Positions 53,550-62,824 of a stretch of 64,000 nucleotides of DNA are shown here, in pieces; within the stretch, counting starts at the first letter, position 1, and the number at the start of each line of letters is the position of its first letter. Position numbers and translations under genes: made by a program. Below the pieces are notes generated by a model, which had not been told where the DNA came from, made no database searches, and saw only the letters and a list, made by a program, of their open reading frames with translations. The DNA lies in contig QQUA01000006.1 in NCBI GenBank assembly GCA_008501825.1, positions 186,001 through 250,000 of the forward strand, given 5' to 3'. Source of the stretch: Planctomycetota bacterium (GTDB taxonomy: Bacteria; Planctomycetota; UBA1135).

Positions 53550-55775
53550 TCAAATAACCATTCGGCGACGGCGGTTTTCCACCCAAGCGATCCATCGCTC
53601 CAGCAAAGCTTCTAATTCTTCGCGGCGCAAGGGCTTGCTGATGTAATCATTCATCCCCGCCGTAAGGCACTTTTCCCGATAGCCGGTCATGGCGTGAGCC
53701 GTCATGGCGATGATCGGGAGTTTTTTCCACTCTCCACCCCAACCACGGATCTCCGCCGTGGCTTCAAAACCGTCGAGCACCGGCATCTGGATGTCCATAA
53801 AAACCAAATCGAAGGAGTGCTCGCGAACCATATCGAGGGCTACGGATCCATTTTCGGCACTCCGAACCTCATGTCCCGCCTTCTGCAAAATCCGGGTGGC
53901 GACTTTGCGGTTGATCGGATTATCCTCCACCAGCAGCAGAGAAAGTTTTCCGGCGGTCGCTTCCTGATTCGGAACGTCCAACGGTGAACTGGCGTGATGG
54001 CTGGCGCCGAGATTGCCGGCGACCTCGAGTAAAGACTTGCACAGGAGCCCGCTGCGAATCGGCTTGTTCAGCCAGCCTTGAATGTTCCATTCCGCTGGAA
54101 TGGACTCTGGCAAAGTTTCGCCAACCGGCAGTAAATAGATGGCGGGAACGTGCCCCAATCCGGCACTTGTGCGGTCGTGAAAATCCAATCGCAAGTCTTC
54201 CAAATCCCGTAGCGGACGGGAAAGAAGCAAAGCTTTGCGAGCCGGCATCCAAGGCCGACTGAGCAAACCAACCTCGCGGAGGCTTGCCCCGGATTGGACC
54301 TGACAACCCCAATGCTGCAAGGAATTGCCGATGGATTCTCTGGCAGGCTCGATGGCCTCGACAATCGCCACGGGAAAACCTTGCAAGCTACTGGTGGGCA
54401 AGCGCCTTCCCGGTTGACCGGCGTCCACCAAATCAAGCTCCATTTCAATAAAGAAATTGCTACCCAGGCCGATTTCGCTTTCCACCCAAATGCGCCCACC
54501 CATGAGCTCGACGAACTGCTTGGATATGGTCAGCCCCAGCCCGGTTCCACCGAAGCGGCGGGTAGTCGAACCATCCACTTGGGTAAAGCTGTCGAAAATT
54601 GCAGCCAACCGATTTTCCGGAATGCCGACCCCAGTATCTTCAACGTTAATTTGCACCCTCACGGTGTCGTGCTGCACATCCAAAGCTCTTGCTTCCAGGA
54701 GCACGAATCCTTCTTCCGTGAACTTCAAGGCGTTACCAACAAGGTTGGTCAAAATTTGCCGGATACGCATCGGATCGCCGTATACCTTTTCCGGCAATTC
54801 CGGGTCCACCGAACAAATCAAGTCCAGGCCCTTTTCCTGAGCCACTGAAGACAGCAATTCGGCGACGTCCTCAAAGGTTTCCTGCAAATCAAGTGGAACA
54901 CATTCCAATTGAATCTTGCCCGATTCGATCTTGGCCAGATCGAGGATGCCGTTAATGATGGACAAAAGCGTGTCAGCGCAATTCTTTAAGGTTTGAGTAT
55001 AGCCCAGTTGTTCCTCGGTCAGCTCGGTCTCCAACAACAAACTGGTCAAGCCAATGACGCCATTCATCGGCGTCCGGATTTCATGGCTCATATTGGCCAG
55101 GAACTCGGTTTTCATTTCCGCCGCTTTCACGGCGGCGTCGCGAGCTTCCGCCAACTCCGCTTCAATTTGCTTGGCTTCCGTTCGATCAAAGAAAACCAAA
55201 ACTACGCCGACGATCCGATCACCTTCCCTCAGGGAGGACGCCTTGCAACCAATAGGCAGCAACTTGCCTTCTCGAGTTTGGATCAAGGCTTCGCGAGCTT
55301 CGAAAGGCCGGCCTTCTCCAGCTTCCTTCAGCAGGATCTCCTTCAGGTCGAGGAGCTCATCGGGCTTCAAGATTTTAATTTCCAGATCCTGGAGAGAGGA
55401 TGGAAGTTCGCACGGGTCCCACCCCAACAACCGTGCCCCCTCAGGATTTATGGATTGGACCTTACCCTCGAGATCCAATAAGCACAGCCCGGCCCCCAGA
55501 GCGGAGATAACGGCTGTCAGTTTATTGCGTTCAACTGAAAGCTGGTTAGCCGATACTTTCTGCAGATCCTGATAGAGCTCCTGCATCTCCCTGGAAGAAA
55601 TTTCCAAGGAACGCTCGATCAAATAACGCTCTTGATCGCTGTCCTGATAAGCCCGCTGGACTCGTTCGATGAACTTCTGCCAAGTTTCTTTGTCTTTCGG
55701 AGGTTGGTCAATAGACAGACCCACCCTTTTCATCTGCCGAAGCAGGGTTCGATGCCATTCCTGGGGAGCATTCAC
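53550..55775 (-). CDS. hybrid histidine kinase (PAS-HK-receivers)
   Basis: A 741-residue cytoplasmic kinase with no membrane segment. Coiled region 30-80; PAS domain about 85-200; HisKA with H231 in SHEIRTPMNG; HATPase with the N-box LVGNALKFT, DTGVGIP and GGTGLGLT (residues 340-415); a degenerate middle receiver (about 460-590) without the acceptor Asp; and a full C-terminal receiver with D661 in FMDIQMP and the K of SKPL. No Hpt domain. It probably receives signals with the FIST protein encoded 18 bases upstream and passes the phosphate to an unlinked Hpt protein. The start is GTG. The A2M gene begins 73 bases downstream; whether the kinase controls it is unknown. Confidence 0.9.
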   Translation of the reverse strand: MNAPQEWHRTLLRQMKRVGLSIDQPPKDKETWQKFIERVQRAYQDSDQERYLIERSLEISSREMQELYQDLQKVSANQLSVERNKLTAVISALGAGLCLLDLEGKVQSINPEGARLLGWDPCELPSSLQDLEIKILKPDELLDLKEILLKEAGEGRPFEAREALIQTREGKLLPIGCKASSLREGDRIVGVVLVFFDRTEAKQIEAELAEARDAAVKAAEMKTEFLANMSHEIRTPMNGVIGLTSLLLETELTEEQLGYTQTLKNCADTLLSIINGILDLAKIESGKIQLECVPLDLQETFEDVAELLSSVAQEKGLDLICSVDPELPEKVYGDPMRIRQILTNLVGNALKFTEEGFVLLEARALDVQHDTVRVQINVEDTGVGIPENRLAAIFDSFTQVDGSTTRRFGGTGLGLTISKQFVELMGGRIWVESEIGLGSNFFIEMELDLVDAGQPGRRLPTSSLQGFPVAIVEAIEPARESIGNSLQHWGCQVQSGASLREVGLLSRPWMPARKALLLSRPLRDLEDLRLDFHDRTSAGLGHVPAIYLLPVGETLPESIPAEWNIQGWLNKPIRSGLLCKSLLEVAGNLGASHHASSPLDVPNQEATAGKLSLLLVEDNPINRKVATRILQKAGHEVRSAENGSVALDMVREHSFDLVFMDIQMPVLDGFEATAEIRGWGGEWKKLPIIAMTAHAMTGYREKCLTAGMNDYISKPLRREELEALLERWIAWVENRRRRMVI

Positions 55776-55793
55776 TCTCGTAACCCTTCAGGC

Positions 55794-56933
55794 TCAATCT
55801 TCGCTGAGGGTTGTAAGAGTCATAGTTTGATTGTGCAAATCGCAGTGGCCTGAAGCAAAAGGAGAAATCTCCCCGTAGGAATAGAAGCCAATTTGGCTGC
55901 TTCCCGGAGGCAAGGTTTCCAGGGAAGCCTCTAGTTCCTCCTCGGCTCGCTCTCCCAGGATCAACCTCCGGCCGACGCAGCTAATGGCAATCGCCAAGAC
56001 GGATTCGTGATCGGGAAAGCCCTCCCGGGTCCGGAGCCCGGCTTCCCCGGCACCATCAATCAAGCGGTCGAAATTGGCCCGCATCAATTGCACCAGAGAG
56101 TTTTCAGGAACGTCTCCGGCGAAAGTCATGGACTGTTCCTCCTCATCAATGGAAAGAACAGTTCTAACGATGCGCTTTTCTTCTTCTTCTTCGCTTCGCA
56201 AAGCCAGCGGAAACAACAATGCGCTGGCCGGTAATTCCGAAGCCTTTTCACCCAGATAACTCTTATACAACTCCAACGCCGGACGGCCGTCCAATTCGTA
56301 AAGAACATTGCCTTCCGAGCGAGTGATGCGTCTCTCGGGCCCGAAGATATCCCACCCACCTTGGCTTCCATGGCCTACGTGGATGCTGTTTCCATACAAA
56401 CCGATCGCGGAGATCACTCCAGATCTGGGAATTCCTTCACTTAAAACCCATGTCCCCTTGAATCGATCTCCATCTCCAGCCAATCCACCGGTGACTACGA
56501 CCTCTTGAGGAAGCACACTGTTCAAGCCTCGGACCAATTCGCTTCCATTCACGTGCAAGCCGTCCGAAAAGACCAACACCGCTTTCAGATGAGGAGCCAA
56601 TAAGGACTCGGCCAGGGTCTTGCCCGCTCCGTAGGACTCCTCGAACTTGGTGGCTTTCGCCTCAGATTTCGCCAGAGCCGTTTTCTCAAACTGAATGACG
56701 GCAACGGACAAGCTCTGGTCGCGGACCGTGTCGCCGCAGATCTCACCGGAGGTGGAGCAGCCGACCAGAGTAGATTGAGGATAAGCTGCCTTCAGTTCTT
56801 CGAGCGCTTCCGGCTGATGCAAGAACTGCGCCCCTCCGAAAACCACCACCAAAGAGTTGGGACCGTCCAACTGGGGAAAGGTATCGAGGGACCAAGCATT
56901 TTCGGGGTCGAAAGTAAAGGTTTCCAGAATCAT
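55794..56933 (-). CDS. FIST-domain sensory protein
   Basis: A 379-residue cytoplasmic protein from the ATG at 56933 (an upstream GTG at 56978 would add 15 residues). It has the FIST_N and FIST_C layout: GGAQFLHQPEALEELKAAYP and LVGCSTSGEI in the first half, LVFSDGLHVNG and VVVTGGLAGDGDRF in the middle, and FGSYGEI-like NQIGFYSYGEISP at the end, where FIST proteins typically read FYTYGEI. FIST domains are thought to bind small ligands such as amino acids and regulate kinases. The adjacent hybrid kinase, 18 bases downstream, is the natural partner. An 88-base AT-rich region upstream (57000-57087) probably contains the promoter; I see no clear boxes. Confidence 0.9.
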   Translation of the reverse strand: MILETFTFDPENAWSLDTFPQLDGPNSLVVVFGGAQFLHQPEALEELKAAYPQSTLVGCSTSGEICGDTVRDQSLSVAVIQFEKTALAKSEAKATKFEESYGAGKTLAESLLAPHLKAVLVFSDGLHVNGSELVRGLNSVLPQEVVVTGGLAGDGDRFKGTWVLSEGIPRSGVISAIGLYGNSIHVGHGSQGGWDIFGPERRITRSEGNVLYELDGRPALELYKSYLGEKASELPASALLFPLALRSEEEEEKRIVRTVLSIDEEEQSMTFAGDVPENSLVQLMRANFDRLIDGAGEAGLRTREGFPDHESVLAIAISCVGRRLILGERAEEELEASLETLPPGSSQIGFYSYGEISPFASGHCDLHNQTMTLTTLSED

Positions 56934-57087
56934 GACCTTCGCTTTGCGGGAGGGGATTTTGGGGATTGGATCTTTCACTCTCGGAAAAGAACTTCCCCCT
57001 GCTTAGCCCACCTATCGGGAATGTAATAACAAGATATTTAGGTATTTTCCCTTCATTTACGTTCGCCAACTCCGATCTAAGGAAAAA

Positions 57088-57921
57088 CTAAGGCGATAGC
57101 CCCTGTATCCTTGCCCAGTTCATCATCGAGGGCGCCAATTCATGAAAGCGATGGCTGTCGCGGCTCAACTCCAAACAGGCCGGCAAATTTTCGGGAAGGT
57201 ACTCCTGGATCGCAGCCACCAGCGGCTCCCAGTCCACCTCACCTTCGCCGGGCACCAGATGGTGGTGAACCCCGACTCGCATGTCATCCAGTTGGAGATT
57301 CAGGATGGAATCGGCAAAGCGTTCGACTCCCTGTTCCGGAGTCATTTCGCCGGTCACTAACAAATGCCCAACATCCAAGCTCAAGCCGAGGGGCCCTTGG
57401 AAGCGGCCTTGAAGTTCCTCATAGACGTCCACCGTATCGACGAAATGCCCAGGTTCCGGCTCCAAGGCCAAGGCCACTCCGTATTTCTCTGCCAGGGGTG
57501 CCAGCCATTCGAGGGCTTGCAATAGCCTGGCCCAAGCCCCGGACGGAGTCTGATTTGAGGGCAGGGCTCCCGACCAAAAAGAAAGGACACCGGCTTCCAA
57601 CACGTTTCCCCAAGCCAGCATTTTCTCCAGAAAGACCAGTCGCCGTCGCCAGTCGTCACCGACCTCCAATAGATTCGGACGATGCTTTCGGCGAGGGTCC
57701 AGGCAATAGCGCGCGCCCGTCTCCAAAACCGGAGTCAAGCCCAGATGCCGGCACTGGCTCGCCACCGCCTCTACCTCGGCAGTGGTCGTAGTGGCCGGGT
57801 CCAAACAACCGACGTCAGGAGTGATGGCCACGGCCTGATAACCCAACTCCGCCAGCCAATCCAAGGCTTCCGGTAAACGATGGTGACAAAAGCCGTTTGA
57901 GTTGTAGCCGAAAAGAACCAT
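57088..57921 (-). CDS. sugar-phosphate isomerase/epimerase-like TIM-barrel protein
   Basis: A 277-residue protein of the AP-endonuclease-2/xylose-isomerase-like barrel family. Metal ligands are suggested by EPEPGHF (Glu), SLDVGHL (Asp/His) and HHHLVPGEGEVDW (His and Glu). The N-terminal strand reads LFGYNSNGFCHHRLPEAL. Family members isomerise or epimerise keto-sugars or inositols. The ATG at 57921 begins 14 bases after the small anchored protein gene on the same strand. It could be the last gene of the fmt-rsmB transcript, whose functional link would be loose. The specific substrate is unknown. Confidence 0.8.
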   Translation of the reverse strand: MVLFGYNSNGFCHHRLPEALDWLAELGYQAVAITPDVGCLDPATTTTAEVEAVASQCRHLGLTPVLETGARYCLDPRRKHRPNLLEVGDDWRRRLVFLEKMLAWGNVLEAGVLSFWSGALPSNQTPSGAWARLLQALEWLAPLAEKYGVALALEPEPGHFVDTVDVYEELQGRFQGPLGLSLDVGHLLVTGEMTPEQGVERFADSILNLQLDDMRVGVHHHLVPGEGEVDWEPLVAAIQEYLPENLPACLELSRDSHRFHELAPSMMNWARIQGLSP

Positions 57922-57935
57922 GCGAACCTGAGGGG

Positions 57936-58493
57936 TCAGCCGCCTCGAGTTTCTTTCAGCACCCCATGCATCACACTCATATAACGCTCAGTCTGTTGTT
58001 GAATCGCCGCCAGCGCGGCTTCATCCCCTTGATAGGCTTCCTCCAGTCGGCGCAAAGCATCCAAGGAAGTTTCCAAACTCTTGCGGGCATCCAGCATGTC
58101 TCGCTTGTAGCGAAATGGATCCCCAGGAGAACGCTGGTGGCGGCGCCGGGCTTTGCGCACTTTCTCCAGACCTTCCTCGCCTTTTTCCACGGCCAGTTGC
58201 CAGTCTTCTTCCGCCTCCCAGGCCTGAACCGATTGATGTTCCAAGGGTTGCAAGGTCTCCGTTCCCGGCGGCGGAGCGGTGGCTCCCTGTCCGATCTCGG
58301 CTGGCCCTTCCGGCACGGTTGGAGGGGTTTGAAAAGGTCCTCCAGCCGGATTTTCTGATGCGGCCGACCCCGTCCCCCCCAAGGAAGTCAGAGCCCAAAG
58401 GGCCAAAACCAGGCCGCCAGCAGCCAAGCCGGGGACGGTGCCGGGATCTCCCGCGGGGCGGGAAGCTTTTTCAGATCGAGATCTCTTCGCCAT
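57936..58493 (-). CDS. small membrane-anchored coiled-coil protein
   Basis: A 185-residue protein from the ATG at 58493. Basic N terminus, one hydrophobic helix about residues 22-42 (VPGLAAGGLVLALWALTSL), a Pro/Gly-rich linker, and then a charged helical region from about 85 to the end (KGEEGLEKVRKARRRHQRS, SLETSLDALRRLEEAY) likely forming a coiled coil outside the membrane. No family is recognised. It lies 27 bases after the rsmB stop and 14 bases before the TIM-barrel gene, all on the same strand. Its function is unknown. Confidence 0.68.
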   Translation of the reverse strand: MAKRSRSEKASRPAGDPGTVPGLAAGGLVLALWALTSLGGTGSAASENPAGGPFQTPPTVPEGPAEIGQGATAPPPGTETLQPLEHQSVQAWEAEEDWQLAVEKGEEGLEKVRKARRRHQRSPGDPFRYKRDMLDARKSLETSLDALRRLEEAYQGDEAALAAIQQQTERYMSVMHGVLKETRGG

Positions 58494-58520
58494 CAACCAA
58501 GCCCAATGGGTTGGAACCCA

Positions 58521-59909
58521 TTATGCGCCGGCTTTCCCTGACTTGGAGGGCACTAATAAGGCGGCGAAACCCCCGGCTTGCTTCGGCCCGGGTTCGAACA
58601 GCCGAGATTCGGCCACTTGCAAGCCGCCGCGGCGGGCAGCGCGCTCAGCCGCTTGTAAGTTCTCTTCCGGCTCCAAGGAACAGGTACACCAAAGGACCCT
58701 GGTTTCCGGCCCCAGGACCGCCGGCAAAGCCCAACGCGTCAAACGCTTTTGGCTTTGCACCATCTTTTTCAGACTTTCCGCACTGAAACGCCAGCGGGCT
58801 TCGGGCCTTCGCGCCAGGACTCCGGTGTTGGAACAAGGCACGTCCAGCAGGACGAGGTCCCAAGGCCGGCCGTCTTTGGCCTGCAGACTGGAGGCTTTCA
58901 TGCCGGAAGCCTGGACCAGGTGGCGGATGTCGACCTCGTGGCCGAGGCGAGCGGCTTCCGGCTCCATCCGCGCCAGCCGCTTGGCATCGCGGTCACAAGC
59001 CAGCAATTCGCCTCGGCCACCCATAAGTTCCCAGGCGGCAAAGGCCTTGCCTCCTGGAGCGGCGCACAAGTCCAGGACCCGCTCGCCCGCCTTGGGAGAA
59101 GCCAATTGCACCGTGGCCAAGGAGGTCGGATCCTGAATCGAAAACCAGCCCTGGGCGAAACCGGGGAGGTCTCCCACCGCCCCGGAGCCCGGCGCCAAAC
59201 ACAAACTTCCCGGCACCGGCCCCGGCTCCACCTGGATTTGGTGGCTATTTAAGAGCTGCTCCAGCTCCTGGCCCCGGGTCCGAAGAACATTGGGCCTTAA
59301 ACCGATTCCCGGAGGACGATTTCCAGCTTGCAGCCGAGCTCGGCAGCCTGTCTCTCCCAATGGTTCCAACCAGCGAGCGACCAAGAAGTCCGGATAGGAA
59401 AAGACGGTTCCCAGGTAGGCCGCCAGGTCCTGATTTCGGGACGGCAAGATGGGCCGATCAAACTCCCAGACCCCGGCGCCTCTCGGCAGCCGATGCTGAT
59501 CCTCTTCGCTGGCTTCTTCTCCGGGGAGCCATTTCCCCCCTCGCTCCACCGCCCGCAAAACTGCGTTGACGAACGGCAGGGCCTTGCCCAATTGGGGCCG
59601 GGCGGCTTCCAAAGTTTCGTGAAAGGCGGCATAGGTGGGCACCTGATCCAAAAACAGGTGCTGATAAAGAGCCACCCGAAGAGTCCAAAGGACCGCCGGC
59701 TCCACCGTGCGGCGCTTGCTGTAAGGGCGAAACACCGCATCCAAGGTTCGCCTGCGCCGCAAAACCCCGCTTAGAACCTCGGTGGCCAGGGCCCGATCGC
59801 GCCCGGAGAACTCGGATTTGGCCAAACTGGCGGCCAGGCGGCGGCTGGGAAAGTCCCCGGAACGCAGAACCGTTTCCAGGACCAGGCGGCGGCAGGCTAT
59901 GCCTTCCAT
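58521..59909 (-). CDS. rsmB: 16S rRNA (cytosine-C5)-methyltransferase RsmB
   Basis: A 462-residue enzyme that methylates C967 of 16S rRNA using SAM. The N-terminal NusB-like domain (about 1-140) includes SEFSGRDRALATEVLSGVLRR; the catalytic domain has the SAM motif VLDLCAAPGGKAF, LLDVPCSNTG (motif IV) and WCTCSLEPEEN (motif VI with the nucleophile Cys). All expected residues are present. The ATG at 59909 overlaps the end of fmt by 13 bases, giving the fmt-rsmB order common in bacteria. No def gene is adjacent. Confidence 0.92.
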   Translation of the reverse strand: MEGIACRRLVLETVLRSGDFPSRRLAASLAKSEFSGRDRALATEVLSGVLRRRRTLDAVFRPYSKRRTVEPAVLWTLRVALYQHLFLDQVPTYAAFHETLEAARPQLGKALPFVNAVLRAVERGGKWLPGEEASEEDQHRLPRGAGVWEFDRPILPSRNQDLAAYLGTVFSYPDFLVARWLEPLGETGCRARLQAGNRPPGIGLRPNVLRTRGQELEQLLNSHQIQVEPGPVPGSLCLAPGSGAVGDLPGFAQGWFSIQDPTSLATVQLASPKAGERVLDLCAAPGGKAFAAWELMGGRGELLACDRDAKRLARMEPEAARLGHEVDIRHLVQASGMKASSLQAKDGRPWDLVLLDVPCSNTGVLARRPEARWRFSAESLKKMVQSQKRLTRWALPAVLGPETRVLWCTCSLEPEENLQAAERAARRGGLQVAESRLFEPGPKQAGGFAALLVPSKSGKAGA

Positions 59910-60913
59910 ATCTTTTTATTGGAAGGACTTAGAAAGGTGATTTGGGCCTCGCCTGGCGATTGAAGACGGCTTCCGGGCGGCAGGGAATGCCCGCGCAAGA
60001 AGGCCTCGGCGTCCATGGGCGCCTTGCCGGCCCGTTGCAGTCGGAAGACTTGATAGCTGCCTCCCCCACAGGCGATCTCCAGGCCAGCTTGAGTGGAAAG
60101 CACCTCTCCCGGGGCGGCAGCATGCTCGCCGAAGCAGGGCTTCCCTTCCAGGATTTTCAACGCCGTCCCATCGGGCAGGGCGGTTTGTGCATCCGGCCAA
60201 CCCAGCAAAGCCCGCACTTGGCGATCCACTTCCTCCGAGCTTCGCCCCCAATGCAACCAGCCATCTTCCTTGCGCAAACGCCGGCAAAGAGTCACTTGCT
60301 CAGGATCCTGTTCCTGGCCGGCGGGCAGGGGACCGTCCTGGGTTTTCTCCAGGAAATCGACCAGCAAAGACGCCCCCATTTCCGCCAAAGCGCTAGCTAA
60401 TCGCGGACTGGTCCAAGCTTGCTCCGGGGAATCGGCCGGACCTTGAGCCAAAGACAAGGAGGCTGAAGCCAGCACTGCCCCGGCATCCAAAGCCGGAACC
60501 ACCTTTTGCAAACAAACCCCAGTTTGGGAATCCCCAGAAATCAAAGCCGCCTGGATGGGACTGGCTCCCCGCCATCGAGGCAACAGGGAGGCATGCAAAT
60601 TGATGCAACCCCAAGTGGGAACCGCCAGAAACTGGGGGCTTAGGATTTGCCCATAAGCCACCACAACTCCTAAATCCGGCTCCAGGTCGCGCCAAGCTTG
60701 AAGAAACGCCTCGTCCTTGGCTGAAACGGGTTGCAAGATGGGCAAGCCATGGGCTTCCGCCAACTTCACCAAAGGGTTTTGCGCTGTTTTGCGGCCCCTT
60801 CCCGATCGTCTTGGTGGGGCCGTGATCAATGCGGCGGGAGGATGCCCGCTTTGCAATAAAGCCCGAAAGGGTTCCAGGGCAAAGGGTGGCGAACCCAAGA
60901 AAACCGTTTTCAT
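59897..60913 (-). CDS. fmt: methionyl-tRNA formyltransferase
   Basis: A 338-residue enzyme that formylates initiator Met-tRNA. N-terminal Rossmann fold MKTVFLGSPPFALEPF, then the catalytic motif INLHASLLPRWRGASPIQ (Asn and His) and the Asp in PALDAG, and the C-terminal OB-like domain with RLRKEDGWLHW and VRALLGWPDA. The start is the ATG at 60913 rather than a TTG nine bases upstream. It overlaps rsmB by 13 bases. A strong hairpin (60926-60951) lies between thioredoxin and fmt. The C-terminal part (LRGHSLPPGSRLQSP) is slightly longer than usual. Confidence 0.92.
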   Translation of the reverse strand: MKTVFLGSPPFALEPFRALLQSGHPPAALITAPPRRSGRGRKTAQNPLVKLAEAHGLPILQPVSAKDEAFLQAWRDLEPDLGVVVAYGQILSPQFLAVPTWGCINLHASLLPRWRGASPIQAALISGDSQTGVCLQKVVPALDAGAVLASASLSLAQGPADSPEQAWTSPRLASALAEMGASLLVDFLEKTQDGPLPAGQEQDPEQVTLCRRLRKEDGWLHWGRSSEEVDRQVRALLGWPDAQTALPDGTALKILEGKPCFGEHAAAPGEVLSTQAGLEIACGGGSYQVFRLQRAGKAPMDAEAFLRGHSLPPGSRLQSPGEAQITFLSPSNKKIWKA

Positions 60914-60925
60914 GGTAAACAACGG

Positions 60926-60951
60926 GGCCGCGGCTTTTCAGGGCCGCGGCC
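60926..60951 (-). terminator. GC-rich hairpin between thioredoxin and fmt
   Basis: A perfect 9-base stem (GGCCGCGGC at 60926-60934 with GCCGCGGCC at 60943-60951) has an eight-base loop. It lies in the 61-base gap after the thioredoxin stop and before the fmt start. On the minus strand a GTTGTTT follows, a weak T-rich tail. It probably ends or attenuates transcription from the thioredoxin promoter. Confidence 0.55.
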
Positions 60952-60974
60952 GGAGTGGCTGGATGAGATCATCC

Positions 60975-61298
60975 TCAAAGGTGAGGCTGAACCAAGGCTT
61001 TCAGTTGGTCCATGTTCATGGCACCGGTGTGTCGGGCAACTTCTTTGCCACCCTTGAACACGATAAAGGTTGGAATGGCCATGACCCCAAGTTGGGACGG
61101 TACGGCGGGGCTGTCCTCGGTATTGTGTTTCACCACTTTGAGTTGGTCCCCAAGTTCTTCGCTCAGTTTATCCACGAAGGGGGACATGGCCCGGCAAGGG
61201 CCGCACCAAGGTGCCCAGAAATCCACCAGGACAGGGGTGGCGGATTCGAGAACCTCGCTTTGGAAAGTGGCGTCTTGGACTTCTACGGCGTTCGACAT
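60975..61298 (-). CDS. trxA: thioredoxin
   Basis: A 107-residue thioredoxin with the redox motif WCGPC in FWAPWCGPCRAM, the cis-proline segment VMAIPTFIVFKGG, and the expected 105-110 residue length. It reduces protein disulfides in the cytoplasm. The ATG at 61298 is clear. It is followed by a hairpin and then fmt. The divergent upstream region (61299-61480, 182 bases) probably contains promoters for this gene and the lipoprotein gene, but I see no convincing boxes. Confidence 0.94.
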   Translation of the reverse strand: MSNAVEVQDATFQSEVLESATPVLVDFWAPWCGPCRAMSPFVDKLSEELGDQLKVVKHNTEDSPAVPSQLGVMAIPTFIVFKGGKEVARHTGAMNMDQLKALVQPHL

Positions 61299-61480
61299 TG
61301 GACTGAACCGGCTGCGGGTGCCGGGATTCTAACGGCCCAGCATGAGCCTTGCACGAGCAGTTCTTAAGCTCGAAACCGACTTCGTGGAAGGGCGCCCTTT
61401 TGTGACACCGCAACCGATCTTCAACAACCTCTCCAACTCTGTTCTTGGCCACGGTTTGCTTCGCTACTTAGCATGGGGCG

Positions 61481-62824
61481 GTGAAGCCGGAAACGCCTTC
61501 TCCATCCGTCCGAAAGCTTTTGTCCCCACGTAGACAAGGGTTAGGGCTTTTCTCCTCCCTCTTGATCTTGCTGGTTTTGGGATGCTTGGCCTGCCAAAGT
61601 CCTCGCCAGTGGGTCGAGCCCGAAGCCCGCTTGTTTCTGGATCCTCCGGAGGAACTACCGCTTCAAGGGGAGACTCCGATTTCTTTTTTACTCGGGTGGA
61701 GTCGAGATCTGGCCCCGCCGCTGCCGCTTCAAGCGCCGGATTCCGAAGCGACTTCCTGGTCCTGGCATAGTCCCGAGCCCCAGGCCTTGCGCTTGCAAGT
61801 AATCGCCGGCCCGGCAGCCCGACCGGTTCAGCCTGAGGAACGCCAGCCCATGCGAGGAGGCTTGGCCCTCCGCGCTGTGGAGCCGAGTCAAAGCCCCGGC
61901 GATCAGCACCTGGAAATTCGGTTTTACTCTCAAGACGGTGGTCCGATGCAAGTCTTTAAGTTGCACGGCACCGTCCTTGGAGTGGATGCCCGTCTATATG
62001 CCGCGCAAGGCGGCGGCTCTCCGCTGGTCCACCACAACAAGCTTCTGATTCTGGGCCAGGCAACGCTGCAAGCGCAGTTGACCCCAGAGGGACCTTGGTC
62101 AGGACGTTGGCTCTTCGACGGGGACGGCCGGTTCCTGCCGAAGGCTGAAGCAGCGGAAAGTTTTCAAGCCGGCGTTTCCGCCACACCGAGCTCCGAACTT
62201 GGCCTGCACCGCATTCACTTTCTGGTGGAAGGCAAGGGTCACCACTTGAAAGCCAGTCGGCCGCTTAGCCTCACCGCCCCGCGACGGGTCGAGTTGGCCG
62301 GCGAACCCTTGGTGATTTCCTCCAGCGGTTGGTTCAACCAGGAGTCGAAGTACTTCGATCTGATCCGGCACGTTTTTCATTACCGGATTCTGGACCAAAG
62401 CGGCCAGAGTCTGCGCCAAAGCGCTTATGGCGGCGCCGTCCCTCAAGCCCGAGAAAACATTGCCGAAGTTTTAGGAAGCCCGCTGCAACGAATGTTGGAA
62501 TTCTTGCAACTGAATCTCCGACACAATCCGGATTGGATCGACGTATCTTCCGGGAACCTCTACGATCGGATCCAAGGCAGCCGCCTTTCGATGAAGTGGC
62601 TTCTCACCGAAGACGGCGATTGGCATCCTTCTCTTTTCCAACCCAAAGCGACCGTACTGGAAGTGGTGGAACCCGCCTTCCACATTTGGGAGCTCTCGGT
62701 AAACGGCCGGCAGATTGTGCCGGTAACGCAAAACAAATTTCGCTGCCAAGTTTGGCAAGTTCGGGAAAAAGATCAGCAAACTGAAATAAAAGTTCGTTCC
62801 CTTTACGAAGTGCACCTGCCATGA
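61481..62824 (+). CDS. lipoprotein-like protein of unknown function
   Basis: A 447-residue protein with a GTG start (61481; no in-frame ATG nearby). The N-terminal hydrophobic segment LFSSLLILLVLGCLAC ends in a double possible lipobox (VLGC or CLAC). The mature part is beta-rich with Trp and Gln-rich patches such as FYSQDGGPMQVFKLHG and FRCQVWQVREKDQQTEIKV. No enzymatic motif is visible. The ATG of the next gene overlaps its stop (ATGA, 62821-62824). The pairing with a membrane protein suggests a lipoprotein/membrane complex. I do not recognise the family. Confidence 0.78.
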   Translation: MKPETPSPSVRKLLSPRRQGLGLFSSLLILLVLGCLACQSPRQWVEPEARLFLDPPEELPLQGETPISFLLGWSRDLAPPLPLQAPDSEATSWSWHSPEPQALRLQVIAGPAARPVQPEERQPMRGGLALRAVEPSQSPGDQHLEIRFYSQDGGPMQVFKLHGTVLGVDARLYAAQGGGSPLVHHNKLLILGQATLQAQLTPEGPWSGRWLFDGDGRFLPKAEAAESFQAGVSATPSSELGLHRIHFLVEGKGHHLKASRPLSLTAPRRVELAGEPLVISSSGWFNQESKYFDLIRHVFHYRILDQSGQSLRQSAYGGAVPQARENIAEVLGSPLQRMLEFLQLNLRHNPDWIDVSSGNLYDRIQGSRLSMKWLLTEDGDWHPSLFQPKATVLEVVEPAFHIWELSVNGRQIVPVTQNKFRCQVWQVREKDQQTEIKVRSLYEVHLP

